64,000 bases of DNA from DDH964 sp963763205 (GCA_963763205.1 CAVXNQ010000009.1:61332-125331); one strand, 5' to 3'. Counted from the stretch's first letter, positions 16,772 through 27,060 are shown. The notes: generated by a model not told the origin, from the sequence alone. Made by a program: numbers and translations.

Positions 16772-17795
16772 AGAGGGACTGCGCTCCCCGGTCAACCTGA
16801 CCTGGGAGGTCTCGCTGGCCTGCAACCTGCGCTGCAGTCACTGTCTCTCCTCCTCGGGCGAACCGGCGAAGGACGAGATGACCACCGCCGAGGCCCTCGA
16901 TTTGGTCGAGCAGCTCTACGAGGCGCGGGTCTTCCAGGTCAACTTCGGCGGCGGCGAGCCCTTCATGCGCCCCGATTTCGAAGAAATTCTCGCTGCCTGC
17001 CACGGCCGCGGCATCATGACCTGCATCTCCACCAACGGCACCCTGCTGGATAGTGCCCGGGTGGAGCGCCTCGCGGCGACACGGCTGGTGGCGATCCAGG
17101 TGAGCATGGACGGCGCCAAGCGCGAGACCTGCGACGCGATCCGCGGCGCGGGGGTCTATGACCAGGCGATCGCGGCCTTGAAGCTGCTCGCCAAAAGCCG
17201 CATTCCGACCAGCATCAACACCGTGTTGACCGCGCAGAACGCCGCCGAGATCCCGGCCCTGCACGATCTGGCCAAAGAGCTCGGCGTCTCGTTGCGGGTC
17301 AGCCGCTTCCGCCCCTCGGGGCGCGGCGCGGAGAACTGGCAGAGCCTCAAGCCCTCGCCGTCCCAGCTCCTCGAGTTTTCGGAATGGCTGGCTAAAAGCG
17401 GCGAAGTGCGCACCGGCGACAGCTTCTTTTCGCTCACCAGCCAGGAGCGCCAGGGGCTGGGCCTGAACCTGTGCGGGGCGGCGAAGCTGACCTGCTGCGT
17501 CGGCCCGACCGGCAACATGTACCCCTGCGCCTTCTTGCAGACCGAGCGCTTCCAGGCCGGCTCCCTGCGCGAGCAGAGTTTTCAGCAGATCTGGGACGAC
17601 TCGGAGATCTACGCCTCCTTCCGGTCCTTGCGCATCCATTCCTGCGAGGAGTGCAAGCGTTTCGACCAGTGCCATGGCGGTTGCCCGGCGGTGGCCTGGC
17701 ACCTTAAAAACGACATCAACGGCGGCGACCCCGAATGCCTGGAGCGCTGCGTGACCTCCATCGCCGACGATGGGGTCAAGGAATCGGCGGCCTGA
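16752..17795 (+). CDS. mftC: Mycofactocin radical SAM maturase MftC
   Basis: 347-aa radical SAM/SPASM enzyme that decarboxylates and cyclises the C-terminal Val-Tyr of MftA. CNLRCSHC (Cys24, 28, 31) binds the catalytic cluster, FGGGEPF binds SAM, and the SPASM region holds many cysteines (LCGAAKLTCC, YPCAF, CEECKRFDQCHGGCP). The GTG start lies inside mftB, a typical translational coupling. Length and order mftA-mftB-mftC match characterised systems. Confidence 0.95.
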   Translation: MSNRFVEEGLRSPVNLTWEVSLACNLRCSHCLSSSGEPAKDEMTTAEALDLVEQLYEARVFQVNFGGGEPFMRPDFEEILAACHGRGIMTCISTNGTLLDSARVERLAATRLVAIQVSMDGAKRETCDAIRGAGVYDQAIAALKLLAKSRIPTSINTVLTAQNAAEIPALHDLAKELGVSLRVSRFRPSGRGAENWQSLKPSPSQLLEFSEWLAKSGEVRTGDSFFSLTSQERQGLGLNLCGAAKLTCCVGPTGNMYPCAFLQTERFQAGSLREQSFQQIWDDSEIYASFRSLRIHSCEECKRFDQCHGGCPAVAWHLKNDINGGDPECLERCVTSIADDGVKESAA

Positions 17796-17850
17796 TCGCC
17801 CCACTGCACCCCATGCTGGTGGTGATGGACCATAGACAGGAGTCCCAATC

Positions 17851-19813
17851 ATGATGTTCCCGAATCTGTTTTCGCCCCTCAAACTCGGCAGGACGGAGGT
17901 GAAGAACCGCATCTCCTTCCAGCCGCACCTGACCAACCTGGCGGTGGGCAACCTCCCCAGCGAGCGCCAGATGTACTACTGGGGCGAACGCGCCAAGGGG
18001 GGGGCCGGTCTGATCATCACCGAGGAACTGACGGTGCATCCCACCGACATGGCCTACGAGAAGCTGATCGACGTCTACCACGCCGAGGTGGTCCCCGGGT
18101 TCAAGAAGATCACCGACTACGTCCATCAGTACGACGCCAAGATCTTCGCCCAGCTCAACCACAACGGCCAGCAGGGGGACGGCAGTCTCTCCCGCCGGCC
18201 GGTCTGGGCCCCCTCGCCGGTTCCCGACGTCCTCTTCCGCGAGACCCCCAAGGCGATGGAGGTCGAGGACATCGAAGAGGTCGCCCGCTATTTTGCCCTC
18301 AGCGCCGAGCACGTGCGCCAGGGGGGCTTCGACGGCGTCGAGCTGCAGTTCGGCCATTCGAGCCTGGCCCGCCAGTTCCTCTCGCCCTTGACCAACTACC
18401 GCCAGGACGAGTTCGGCGGCAGCCTGGAGAACCGCCTGCGGGCGCCCCTGATGTTCATCGAGGCGGTGCGCAAGGCGGTCGGCAAGGACTTCACCCTCGG
18501 CGTGCGCATGTGCGCCGACGAGATGATCCCCGGCGGTCTCGATCTCGCCCAGGTGCAGGAGATCTGCGCCGCCTTCGAGGCCAGCGGCCTGATCGATTTC
18601 ATGGACCTCTCCATCGCCACCTTTTACAACCTCTACCTGGTCGAAGGCTCCATGCACACCCCCTTGGGCTACACCATTCCGCTCGCCGCCGGGGTGCGCG
18701 AGAAGCTCAAGATCCCGGTCTTCTGCACCGGCCGCATCAATGACCCGGTGATGGCCGAAAAAGTGCTGGCCGCCGGCCAGGCCGACATGATCGGCATGTG
18801 CCGGGCGCTGATCTGCGACCCCTACCTGCCCAAGAAGGCCAAGGAAGGGCGGCTGGACGATCTGCGCTACTGCATCGCCTGCAACCAGGGGTGCATCGGC
18901 CGCATCGGCATGAACAAGAGCATCGGCTGCGTGCAGAACCCGGCCATCGGCCGCGAGAAGACCTGGGGGGAGGGGAGCTTGAAACCGGCCCCGGTGAAGA
19001 AGAAGATCACCGTGGTCGGCGGCGGCCCGGCCGGCATGTGGGCGGCCAAGATGGCCGGCCGGCGCGGCCATGAGGTCACCCTGTTCGATCGCGGCGACGC
19101 CCTCGGCGGCCAGGTGCGCACCGCCATGAAGGGGGCCGGCCGCGACGAGTTCGGGGTCATCATCCGCAACGAGAAGGAGCAGGTGGAGAAGGCCGGGGTC
19201 AAGGTGGTGCTGGAGACCGAGGTGAGCCCCGAGCGGGTGCTCGCAGGGCAATCCCGACGCGGTCATCGTCGCCACCGGCAGCCAGCCGAAACCGCACCCC
19301 GTCGGCGGCGCCGACGGCCCCGGGGTCTGCAACGTCTGGCAGGTCCTCGACGGCGAGGTCCAGGTCGGGCAAAAGGTCTGCCTGATCGACTACGACGGCC
19401 ACCACCGGGCCACCGCCACCGCCGAATTCCTGGCCGATCAGGGCAAGAGCGTGCACATCATCTGCTCCAGCCTCTTCATCGGCGCCGAGCTCGGGCCCAC
19501 CCAGGATCTTTATCTGACCCGGCAGCGGCTGCTCAAGAAGGGGGTCAGCTTCACCCCCGACATCGCCGTCATGGAAGTCTCCGGCGAGCCCGGCGCCAAG
19601 ACCATCAAGGGGTTCAACGTCTACTCCAACGAGTGGGACGAGTGGAGCGGCTACGACAGCGTGGTGCTGGCCATGGGCCAGGCCGCCGACGAGGACCTCT
19701 ACTTCGCCCTCAAGGGGAAGGTGAAAGAACTGCACCGCATCGGCGACTGCGTCGCGCCGCGCAAGGTCGACATGGCGATCTGGGAAGGCCACCAGCTGGG
19801 GAGGGAGATCTGA
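17851..19813 (+). CDS. Mycofactocin-associated FadH/OYE-family oxidoreductase (one frame break)
   Basis: About 653-aa flavoenzyme like 2,4-dienoyl-CoA reductase: an N-terminal FMN barrel of the Old Yellow Enzyme type (LFSPLKLGRTEVKNRI; HNGQQGDG), a 4Fe-4S site (CIACNQGCIGRI, later Cys) and C-terminal FAD/NAD-binding domains starting VVGGGPAGMWAAKMAGR. The frame breaks near 19244 (GCAGGGCAATCC); restoring it gives NPDAVIVATGSQPKP, a typical continuation. The gene ends at 19813, overlapping the ETF alpha start. Related OYE/FadH proteins recur in mycofactocin clusters. A role in passing electrons between mycofactocin, nicotinamide and ETF is inference. Confidence 0.85.
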
Positions 19814-20851
19814 TGCCCGCCCGCACTGCCGCAACCAGCACGCCCCCCGAGATCCTGGTCCTGGTCGATCTCGCCGGCGGCGAACTCGACGAGGCCGGCA
19901 AGGGGATCCTCTCCGAGGCCTCGCGGCTGGCCAAAACCCTCGGCGGCACCTGGAGCGCCCTGGCCCTGGCCGGGAGCGAACCGCTCCCCGACGAGCTCGT
20001 CTCCGAGGTCCTGGGCGCCTACGGCACCAAGGCGCTGACCCTGGTCGAGGCCCCCGCGGAGGTCGCCGACCTGCTCGAAGATCCAGGCGCGCCTCTTTGC
20101 CGCCGTCGCCGCCGAGCGCGGCGCCAGGCTGCTGCTTTTGCCCCACAACGATCTCGGCGCCGCCCTGGCGCCGCTCTTGGCCGCCGAACTTTCCGGGGCG
20201 CTCTTCACCGAGGCGATCGGCTACCAGCGCGAGGGGGAAACCCTGCAGCTGACCCGCGCCCTGCTCGGCGTCCAGGTGGCCGAAACCCGGCTCTGGGACG
20301 GCAGCGTCCCGCTGGTCCTCAGCGTCTCGCCGCGGATCCTCAGCGCCGTGGTGCTGCCGAGCATGCCGCGCAGCACCCCGCAGCTGCATACCTGGCAATC
20401 CGCGCAGCCGCTGCCGGCGGGTGCGACCCGCATCCTCGAGCGCATTCCGCCCGACCCGCAGACCGTCGACGTCGCCGAGGCCGAAGTCATCATCAGCGCC
20501 GGCCTGGGCTGCAACGAGGCCGCCTTCGCCCAGGTGGAGGAGCTGACCCGGCTCTTAAACGCCTCTCTCGGCGTCACCCGCCCGGTCTACGATCTGGGCC
20601 GGGCCGGCTTCGAGCGGATGGTCGGCCAGACCGGCAAGACCGTGGCGCCGCGCCTCTACCTGGCGCTGGGCCTCTCCGGCTCCATGCACCACCTCGGCGG
20701 CATCAAGGATTCCAGGCTGGTGGTGGCCATCAACAGCGACCCCAAGGCGCCGATCTTTCCCAATGCCGACGAGGGGTTCGTCGCCGACCTGCGCGAGGTG
20801 CTGCCGCTGCTCGTCGAGCGGGTCAAATCCGTCACCGGAGGTGCGGCATGA
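19813..20851 (+). CDS. etfA: Electron transfer flavoprotein alpha subunit (one frame break)
   Basis: About 345 aa. The start ILVLVDLAGGELDEAGKGIL is the usual ETF-alpha opening. The C-terminal FAD-binding signature (YLALGLSGSMHHLGGIKDS, then VAINSDPKAPIF) is intact. The frame breaks near 20085 (GATCCAGGCG), and ..EDPARLFAAVAAERGA would be restored there. It accepts electrons from flavoprotein dehydrogenases and, with the beta subunit at 22518, passes them to the FixC-like protein. ATGA overlaps join it to both neighbours. Confidence 0.88.
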
Positions 20852-22146
20852 AAACCACATTCGACGCCATCGTCGTCGGCGCCGGCCCGGCCGGCTCGTC
20901 CGCGGCGCTGACCATGGCCCAAGCCGGACTCGACGTCGCGCTTCTGGAGCGCGGCGCCTTCCCCGGCGAGAAGAACATGTTCGGCGGGGTGCTGCACCGC
21001 CTCACCGCCCTCGAGGAGGTCTTTCCCGAGTTCTGGAACCAGGCGCCCCTGGAGCGGCACATCGTCAAGAAGTCATTGACCTTCATGACCGGTGAGGCGA
21101 GCTTCAACGTCAACTTCGACACCGAGGCCTCCGATCGCACCCCCTACAACGGTTACACCATCTCTAGGCCCAAGTTCGACCGCTGGCTCGCCGAAGAGGC
21201 GGTCAAGGCCGGCGCGACCCTGCTGACCCGCACCACCGTCGACGACGTGGTGAAGGAAAACGGCAAGGTGGTCGGGGTGACCCTGTTGCGCGACGGCAGC
21301 CAGCTGCGCGCGCCGGTGGTGATCGCCGCCGACGGCGTCCTCTCCTTCACCGCCCAGAAGGCCGGGCTGCGCCGTCCCCAGTTCGACCCGTCGCACCTGG
21401 CGGTCGGGGTCAAGGCCTTGATCGATATGCCCAAGGAGACGATCGACGATCGCTTCGGGCTGGTGCGCGACCAGGGGGCCAGTAACGAGATCGTCGGCTG
21501 CACCTCCGGGGTGCGCGGCGGCGGCTTTCTCTACACCAATTACGACTCCCTCTCCCTCGGCCTGGTGCTGCACCTCTCCAGCCTCAGCGAAGGGACCAAG
21601 ACCCCCTATGACCTACTCAACGACTTCATGGCCCAGCCGCAGATCGCCAAATACCTGCGCGGCGGCAAGCTCCTGGAATACTCCGCCCATCTGGTTCCCG
21701 AAGGGGGCTTTGAGATGATGCCCGAGATCGTCGGCGACGGCATCCTGGTGGCCGGCGACGCCGCGGCGCTGTGCATCGTCACCGGCCTCAACCTGGAGGG
21801 GATCAACCTCGCCACCCAGTCCGGGGTGATCGCCGGCAAGGCGACCATCGCGGCGCACCAACAGAAGAACTTCAGCAAATCCGGCCTCGCCGTTTACCGG
21901 CGCCTTTTGGAGGAGAGCTACGTCCTCAAGGATCTCAAGCTCTACCGGCGTACCCCGCACATGCTGCACAACGACCGCATCTATCAGCAGTACCCGGAGC
22001 TGGTCTGCGGGATCATGGACCAGATCTACCGCATCGACGGCCAGCCCAAAGAGACCATGACCAAGATGCTGCTGCGCGCCGCCAAAGAGAAGATCGGCCT
22101 GAAAAATCTTCTCGCGGACGTCTACAGCGGCTGGAGAGCCCTATGA
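20848..22146 (+). CDS. fixC: FixC-like ETF:quinone oxidoreductase flavoprotein
   Basis: 432-aa FAD enzyme with GAGPAGSSAAL (residues 11-21) for FAD, DRW-type FDRWLAEEAVKAGA, and the second FAD motif DGILVAGDAAALC. It moves electrons from ETF to the membrane quinone pool together with the ferredoxin-like FixX encoded next. The gene overlaps both neighbours by 4 bp. Having FixC and FixX as separate genes is the nitrogen-fixation/carnitine style rather than the fused mitochondrial ETF-QO. Confidence 0.92.
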   Translation: MKTTFDAIVVGAGPAGSSAALTMAQAGLDVALLERGAFPGEKNMFGGVLHRLTALEEVFPEFWNQAPLERHIVKKSLTFMTGEASFNVNFDTEASDRTPYNGYTISRPKFDRWLAEEAVKAGATLLTRTTVDDVVKENGKVVGVTLLRDGSQLRAPVVIAADGVLSFTAQKAGLRRPQFDPSHLAVGVKALIDMPKETIDDRFGLVRDQGASNEIVGCTSGVRGGGFLYTNYDSLSLGLVLHLSSLSEGTKTPYDLLNDFMAQPQIAKYLRGGKLLEYSAHLVPEGGFEMMPEIVGDGILVAGDAAALCIVTGLNLEGINLATQSGVIAGKATIAAHQQKNFSKSGLAVYRRLLEESYVLKDLKLYRRTPHMLHNDRIYQQYPELVCGIMDQIYRIDGQPKETMTKMLLRAAKEKIGLKNLLADVYSGWRAL

Positions 22147-22427
22147 ATATCAATCTCGACGAGATCTTCGACACCACCAGCTTCACCATCGACCGCGAGC
22201 CGCACATCGTCGTCGATTCCGAGGCCTGCACGGCCTGCGACAACCGCGCCTGCACCACCTGCTGCCCGGCGCGCTGCTACAGCTGGGACGAAGAGAGCCA
22301 GAAGCTGACCTTCGTCCACGACGGCTGCCTGGAGTGCGGCACCTGCTACGTCGTCTGCCGCAAACAGGCATTTAGCCGCTGGCGCTACCCCAGGGGGGGC
22401 TTCGGGGTGTCGTTCCGGCTGACCTGA
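22143..22427 (+). CDS. fixX: FixX-like ferredoxin
   Basis: 94-aa iron-sulfur partner of FixC. Cysteine groups CTACDNRACTTCCPARC and CLECGTCYVVC support at least one 4Fe-4S cluster, with an unusually Cys-rich first group. It overlaps fixC by 4 bp. The C-terminal tail (WRYPRGGFGVSFRLT) is typical of FixX. Confidence 0.9.
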   Translation: MNINLDEIFDTTSFTIDREPHIVVDSEACTACDNRACTTCCPARCYSWDEESQKLTFVHDGCLECGTCYVVCRKQAFSRWRYPRGGFGVSFRLT

Positions 22428-22437
22428 AAAGCAATGT

Positions 22438-22503
22438 CGAATTTTGGATTCTGAATTTCGAATTGGTTCAAAATTCAAAATTCGCCATTCAAAATTTATA
22501 ATC
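22438..22503. repeat. AT-rich inverted repeat between fixX and etfB
   Basis: A run of GAATTTTGG/GAATTTCGAATT units faces TTCAAAATTCAAAATTC units, giving a long imperfect AT-rich hairpin in otherwise GC-rich DNA. No coding potential. Confidence 0.6.
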
Positions 22504-22517
22504 CCTGGGAGATTCCC

Positions 22518-23417
22518 ATGCCACGCGAAGAACTCAACATCCTGGTCCTGCTGCGCGAAACCTGCGATCCGCGCCCGCCGGTGCGGCTGAATCCCGACGG
22601 CTTCAGCATCCGCGAGCGCGGCCTGCGGCGCATCGCCAACCCGGCCGACCTGGCCGCCCTGGAGCAGGCGCTGCGCCTGGCCGAAGCGCACGGCGGCGGC
22701 GCGGTGACGGCGGTGGCCATCGGGCCCCAGCGCCTCGACGATACGCTGCGCCTGGCCCTCTCCCTGGGCGCCAGGCGGGCGATCCGCGTCGGCAGCGAGC
22801 ACCTGCACGGCGCCGACGTCGCCGCCGCCGCCCGGCTGACCGGGCGCCTCATCGAGATCCTCGCCCCCGATCTGGTCGTCTCCGGCAGCCGCCTGCTCGA
22901 TAAGGGGGACGACCCGACCCTGGCGCTGGCCGCGGCACAGCTGGGGCGCCCCTGCCTGGGGGGGACGGTTGAGCTTTCCTGCCGGGAGGGCGCGGTGACG
23001 GTGCTGCGCAAGAGCGACCGCGGCGGCCACCAGAAGGTGGCTGCGCAACTCCCCTGCGCGGTCCTCTTCGAGGCCGACAGCTGCGAGGTGCGCTATCCCG
23101 ACCAGCAGGCGCTGATGGAGGCGGGCGCGGCCCCCGTCGAACTCTGGGGACTGGCCGAACTCGGCCTGCCGGAGCACCAACTCGGCGCCGCCGCGGCCCT
23201 GCTCGGCCGGGGTCCCTGCGCCTTTCCCCGCCCCAACCCGCGGCGGGTGGTGACCCCCGACGCCAATCTGCCCACCTTCGAGCGGATCCTGGCGCTCCTC
23301 TCCGGCGGCCTCAAGCCGCGCGAGGGGAAACAGCACACCCTCTCCGCCGAGCAGACGGTGGAGCAGCTGCTGGAGATCTTTGCCGCCGCCGGCCTTCTGG
23401 GGCAGGAGGCGCGATGA
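22518..23417 (+). CDS. etfB: Electron transfer flavoprotein beta subunit
   Basis: 299-aa ETF-beta-like protein, somewhat longer than the usual 250-265 aa. ANPADLAALEQALRLAE and VTAVAIGP match the AMP/FAD-binding fold. LVVSGSRLLDKGDDPTLALAAAQLG corresponds to the GkqaiDgDtgQvg loop but is divergent (D-x-G-x-x-P), as in specialised ETFs. It is separated from etfA by fixCX, so the cluster order is etfA-fixC-fixX-etfB. It overlaps mftF by 4 bp, tying this electron branch to the mycofactocin operon. Confidence 0.85.
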   Translation: MPREELNILVLLRETCDPRPPVRLNPDGFSIRERGLRRIANPADLAALEQALRLAEAHGGGAVTAVAIGPQRLDDTLRLALSLGARRAIRVGSEHLHGADVAAAARLTGRLIEILAPDLVVSGSRLLDKGDDPTLALAAAQLGRPCLGGTVELSCREGAVTVLRKSDRGGHQKVAAQLPCAVLFEADSCEVRYPDQQALMEAGAAPVELWGLAELGLPEHQLGAAAALLGRGPCAFPRPNPRRVVTPDANLPTFERILALLSGGLKPREGKQHTLSAEQTVEQLLEIFAAAGLLGQEAR

Positions 23418-24839
23418 ACTACCGGCTGGCACCAGGCGTCGCCATCGAAGAGCGGGGGGCGGAGGGCTTTTTGCTCACCACCCGGCCGCTGCGGATGGTG
23501 CGGCTGAACCGGCCGCTGCTGCAACTCGCCCGCCGTATGGCTAAGGAGAGCGTCGCGCCGGCCTCGCCGGCCGAAGCCAAGGTGCTCGAAACCCTGGCCA
23601 AGGGCGGCTTCGTGCGGCGGGAATGGCCGGCCCTGGCCGAAGACGCGAACTGCCCCTGGTCAGCATCGTCATCCCGGTCAAGGACCGTGCCGCAGGAACT
23701 GCGCGACTGCCTGCACTCCCTGCTCGCTCTCGACTACCCGGCAGAAAAGCGCGAGATCATCGTCGTCGACGACGGCAGCAGCGATGATACCGCCCGGGTG
23801 GCCAGCAGAACTCGGCGCCCAGGTCGTCCCCTCCGGGGCGGTCGGCGGCGGCCCCGCCGCCGCCCGCAATCGCGGCGCGGCGGTGGCCCAAGGGGAGATC
23901 CTCGCCTTTATCGATTCGGACTGCACCGCCTCGAAAGCGTGGCTGCGCGAGCTGCTGCCGGTCTTCGCCGGCACGGGCGTCGCCGCCGTCGGCGGCTTTG
24001 TCGACGGCATGCACCAGGCCGGGGCCCTGGATCGCTACGAAGCGGTGATGTCGAGCCTCAACCTCGGCCGCCGAGAGATGACCGGCGGCGCCGGCGGCGA
24101 CACCTTCTATCTCCCCTCCTGCAACCTCTTGCTGCGCCGCGACGTCTTCGCCGCCGCCGGCGGCTTCCGGGCCGACCTCCAGGTCGGCGAGGACGTCGAT
24201 CTCACCTGGCGGCTGCGCGACGGCGGCTGGAGCATCGTCTACCTCCCGCAGGGGACCGTCTGCCACGCCCACCGCGCCCGCCTCTGGCCCTTCATGAAGC
24301 GGCGCTTCGACTACGGCACCTCGGAGGGGCTGCTGCAGCAGCTCCACCCGGTGCGCGGCAAGAAGATGCTGCTGCCGCCGGTGCTGACGGCGCTGCGTCG
24401 CCCTGTTGGCCCTGGCCCTGGTCGGCCGGACGCTGCTGCCGCTGCTGCCGGCGGCCCTGCTGCTGCTCGGCCGACGGTCTGCTCGCCGGGCGCAAGTTGC
24501 GCCAGCAGGGGCTTGCCCTCACGCGCCGGGAAGATCCTCCTCGCCCGGGCGCGGGCGACCGCCAGCCTCGGCTATTACCTCGGCTACCACCTGCTGCGCT
24601 ACTACCTGCTGCCGCTCTTGCTGATCTCCGCCCTCTATCCCCCCTTCGGCCTGCTGGTCATCATCGGCCTGCTCGGCGTGGCCACCGTCGACCACCAGGT
24701 GCGCCGCGCGCGCCTGGCCCTGCCTCTCTTCTGGTGCTACTACCTCTGCGAACAGCTCGCCTACGGCAGCGGCGTCTTCTGGGGCTGCCTGCGGCTGAAG
24801 AGCTTTGCCAGTTACCGGCTCAACCTGCAGGCCGAGTGA
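23414..24839 (+). CDS. mftF: Mycofactocin glycosyltransferase MftF (several frame breaks)
   Basis: Membrane-associated family 2 glycosyltransferase that adds glucose units to the mycofactocin core. An N-terminal PqqD-like stretch (YRLAPGVAIEERGAEGFLL) precedes the GT-A domain, with VSIVIPVKDRA, IIVVDDGSSDD and FIDSDCTASKAWLRELLP. A C-terminal half with several hydrophobic helices (LLPLLLISALYPPFGLLVI) follows. The reading frame breaks at about 23650, 23693, 23808, 24400, 24470 and 24530; all pieces align in order with the family. Six breaks in 1.4 kb imply sequence error or, less likely, gene decay. Confidence 0.85.
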
Positions 24840-24873
24840 TCCTGGGCCCGCAGGAGTGGGTTAATATTCCCAT

Positions 24874-25286
24874 TTAAAGAACGACCAAGCCCACAGGCCT
24901 GCTGGCCTGTGGGCTCGGTCGTGTTACGGCAGAGGGGAGGGGGTGGGGGAAAAGGGCCGACCTAGCCCAGGGCGACTTTCGGCAGCTCCGGGCTCGCTTT
25001 CGCGGGCCTGGGAAACCCTGGGGGCCGTTGTGCGGGCCGGGTGAGCTCCAGGGAAGAAAAGCGACCCGGTCTCCCGGTTTGATCTGTCGTTCCAGGCTGG
25101 CGGGTTGGTGGTTGCAGTAGATGCAGCCGATGGAGGCGAGGGGCAGGCCCAGATCTTCGGCAATATCCAGCGCCCGTTTCCCGGCTGTCGACAGTGGTAC
25201 CTCCAGGGTCGGCGAAAGCCCAAGTTCCGGCGAAACGTGTAAAGCGAACCAAACATCAGGATCGTGGCACGGTCTCGTTGTCCCAT
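24874..25286 (-). CDS. MoaD/ThiS-like beta-grasp protein (one frame break)
   Basis: Starts at an ATG near 25286 behind GGAGGCT. The first strand ILMFGSLYTFRRNLG continues, after a break near 25220, with TLEVPLSTAGKRALDIAEDLGLPLASIGCIYCNHQPASLERQIKPGDRVAFLP. This is the MoaD/ThiS beta-grasp pattern. The usual C-terminal Gly-Gly is not seen, and the open frame runs on through low-complexity sequence and a hairpin, so the true end is uncertain. It may be a sulfur carrier for a tungsto- or molybdopterin; moaA is in the same window. Confidence 0.55.
24881..24922. terminator. Long perfect stem-loop after mftF
   Basis: ACGACC-A-AGCCCACAGGCC pairs with GGCCTGTGGGCT-C-GGTCGT around a 4-nt loop. It lies between converging mftF and the MoaD-like gene and probably terminates both; no T-run on the plus strand. 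Confidence 0.65.
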
Positions 25287-25798
25287 GGGTAGCCTCCTTG
25301 GCGCGAAAATGGGTTCGGTTGCAAAGACTTCCTGGCGGCATATAAGGGAAAAAATACCCCTTCTGGTTTCAATATTGCGTATACCGCATGGAGAGCGCCT
25401 TGGCAAGGGATGGAATGCTCTATTTAGGAAAAAAATTATATAAAAGGTAACTTGTCGACCTGTGCCCACCATTACATTTCTGACGCCTGATTCCATTTTG
25501 CGATACAGTTGAACCGAACGGTTCCGATTCGCGAGCTAACGCATGGCGGCTTCGAGGAACTCTTCACCGATGGGGTCTGACAGAAAGCGGGAACCGGGCA
25601 ACATGACACCGTTCAACGCGGGTCCGATTGGACGATGAAAATGTTCCAGCAGCGTTCCCGCATCGGTATTCGACAAGACGCGGGAGCGAATGGCGAGGAG
25701 CGTTGGCAGCCGCGTGTTCCGGTCGGGCGCAACATTTGTCAGTCGCCACGAGACCGCGGAAACATCAAGAGGATGGAGAGGTTTTACCGTGAGCCGGA
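25287..25798. other. Intergenic region upstream of mftD
   Basis: About 510 bp. The left part is AT-rich (25420-25450, TTATATAAAA) and may hold promoters for the MoaD-like gene and mftD. A minus-strand open frame covers 25536-25856 but has no recognised domain. No sigma54 site with GG-N10-GC spacing was found. Confidence 0.4.
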
Positions 25799-26984
25799 AT
25801 GACTGGTTCGAGACCGTTGCCGAGGCCCAACGCAGGGCGAAAAAGCGTCTGCCCAAGTCGGTTTACGGTGCGGTGATCGCCGGTTCGGAGAAGGGCGTCA
25901 CCTACGCGGATAACATGGCGGCCTTTTCGGAGTTGGAGCTCGCCCCCCACGTTGCCGGATTGCCGGCGATCCGCGACCTTGCGACCAGCGTGATGGGCCA
26001 GGCGATCTCTCTGCCGGTGATCATTTCGCCGGCGGGGGTGCAGGCGGTGCATCCCGACGGCGAGGTCGCCGTGGCGCGCGCCGCCGCCAGCCGGGGGACG
26101 GTCATCGGGCTCAGCTCCTTTGCCAGCAAACCAGTGGAAGAGGTCGTCGCCGCCAATCCGCAGACCTTCTTCCAGCTCTACTGGTCGGGGAGCCGCGAAA
26201 CCATGACCCGGAGGATGGACCGGGCGCGCGCGGCGGGAGTCAAGGGCCTCATTGTCACCCTCGACTGGTCGTTTGCGACCGGTCGCGACTGGGGCAGCCC
26301 GGTGATTCCCGAGCGCATGGACCTCAAGGCCATGGCCAGGCTCCTGCCCCAGGCGATCGTCCGGCCGCGGTGGCTGCTGGCCTTCGCCAAATCCCGCCAC
26401 ATTCCCGACCTGACCACGCCGAACCTCGCCGAGCCCGGCCAGCCTGCGCCGACCTTCTTCAGCGCCTACGGCGAGTGGATGCAGACCCCGCCCGCCACCT
26501 GGGAGGACGTGGCCTGGCTGCGCAAGGAGTGGGGCGGACCGTTCATGCTCAAGGGGATCACCCGTGTCGACGACGCCAAACGGGCGGTGGATGCCGGGGT
26601 GACGGCGATCTCGGTCTCCAACCACGGCGGCAACAACCTGGACACCACCCCGGCCACGATCCGCCTGCTGCCTTCGGTGGCCGCGGCGGTCGGCAGCCAG
26701 ATCGAGATGTGCTCGACGGCGGCATCCGGCGCGGCAGCGACGTGGCCAAGGCCCTCGCCCTGGGCGCCAGGGCGGTGATGATCGGCCGCGCCTACCTGTG
26801 GGGGCTCGCCGCCAACGGCCAGGCCGGCGTGGAGAACGTGCTGGATATCCTGCGCGGAGGGTTGGATTCGACCCTGTTCGGGTTGGGGCATCCATCGATT
26901 CACGACCTCGGCCCGGACGACCTGTTGATTCCTCCCGGGTTTGGCAGGACCCTCGGCCCGGAGGCCCAGGAGGCGAAAGGTTAG
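25799..26984 (+). CDS. mftD: Mycofactocin biosynthesis FMN-dependent deaminase MftD (one frame break)
   Basis: About 395-aa member of the FMN-dependent alpha-hydroxyacid oxidase family. In mycofactocin synthesis MftD oxidatively deaminates the cyclised Val-Tyr core to give the redox-active alpha-keto amide. Seen here: SRNDWFETVAEAQRRAKKRL start, LPVIISPAGVQAVHPDGEVA (FMN site), SVSNHGGNNLD (catalytic His and Arg/Gly loop), then after a break near 26707 LDGGIRRGSDVAKALALGA and MIGRAYLWGLAANGQ. The GTG start at 25799 has GGAGAGG 8 nt upstream. It is separated from mftC by the redox genes. Confidence 0.9.
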
Positions 26985-27060
26985 AAAAAGGAATGGCTCG
27001 AGTAAAACAAACGGATTTGACTGTAGGTTGCTTATAAATCTTGCCGATTGAGGAACTGAA

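Noticed and set aside
17851..22146. One 1431-aa fusion of OYE, ETF alpha and FixC
   Set aside because: The middle is nonsense (Arg/Pro-rich) and exists only because frame breaks near 19244 and 20085 bypass the real stops. Three separate genes fit better.
25536..25856. Minus-strand 106-aa frame overlapping the mftD start
   Set aside because: No recognised domain and no good start signal; its first third is antisense to mftD. A decayed gene cannot be excluded.
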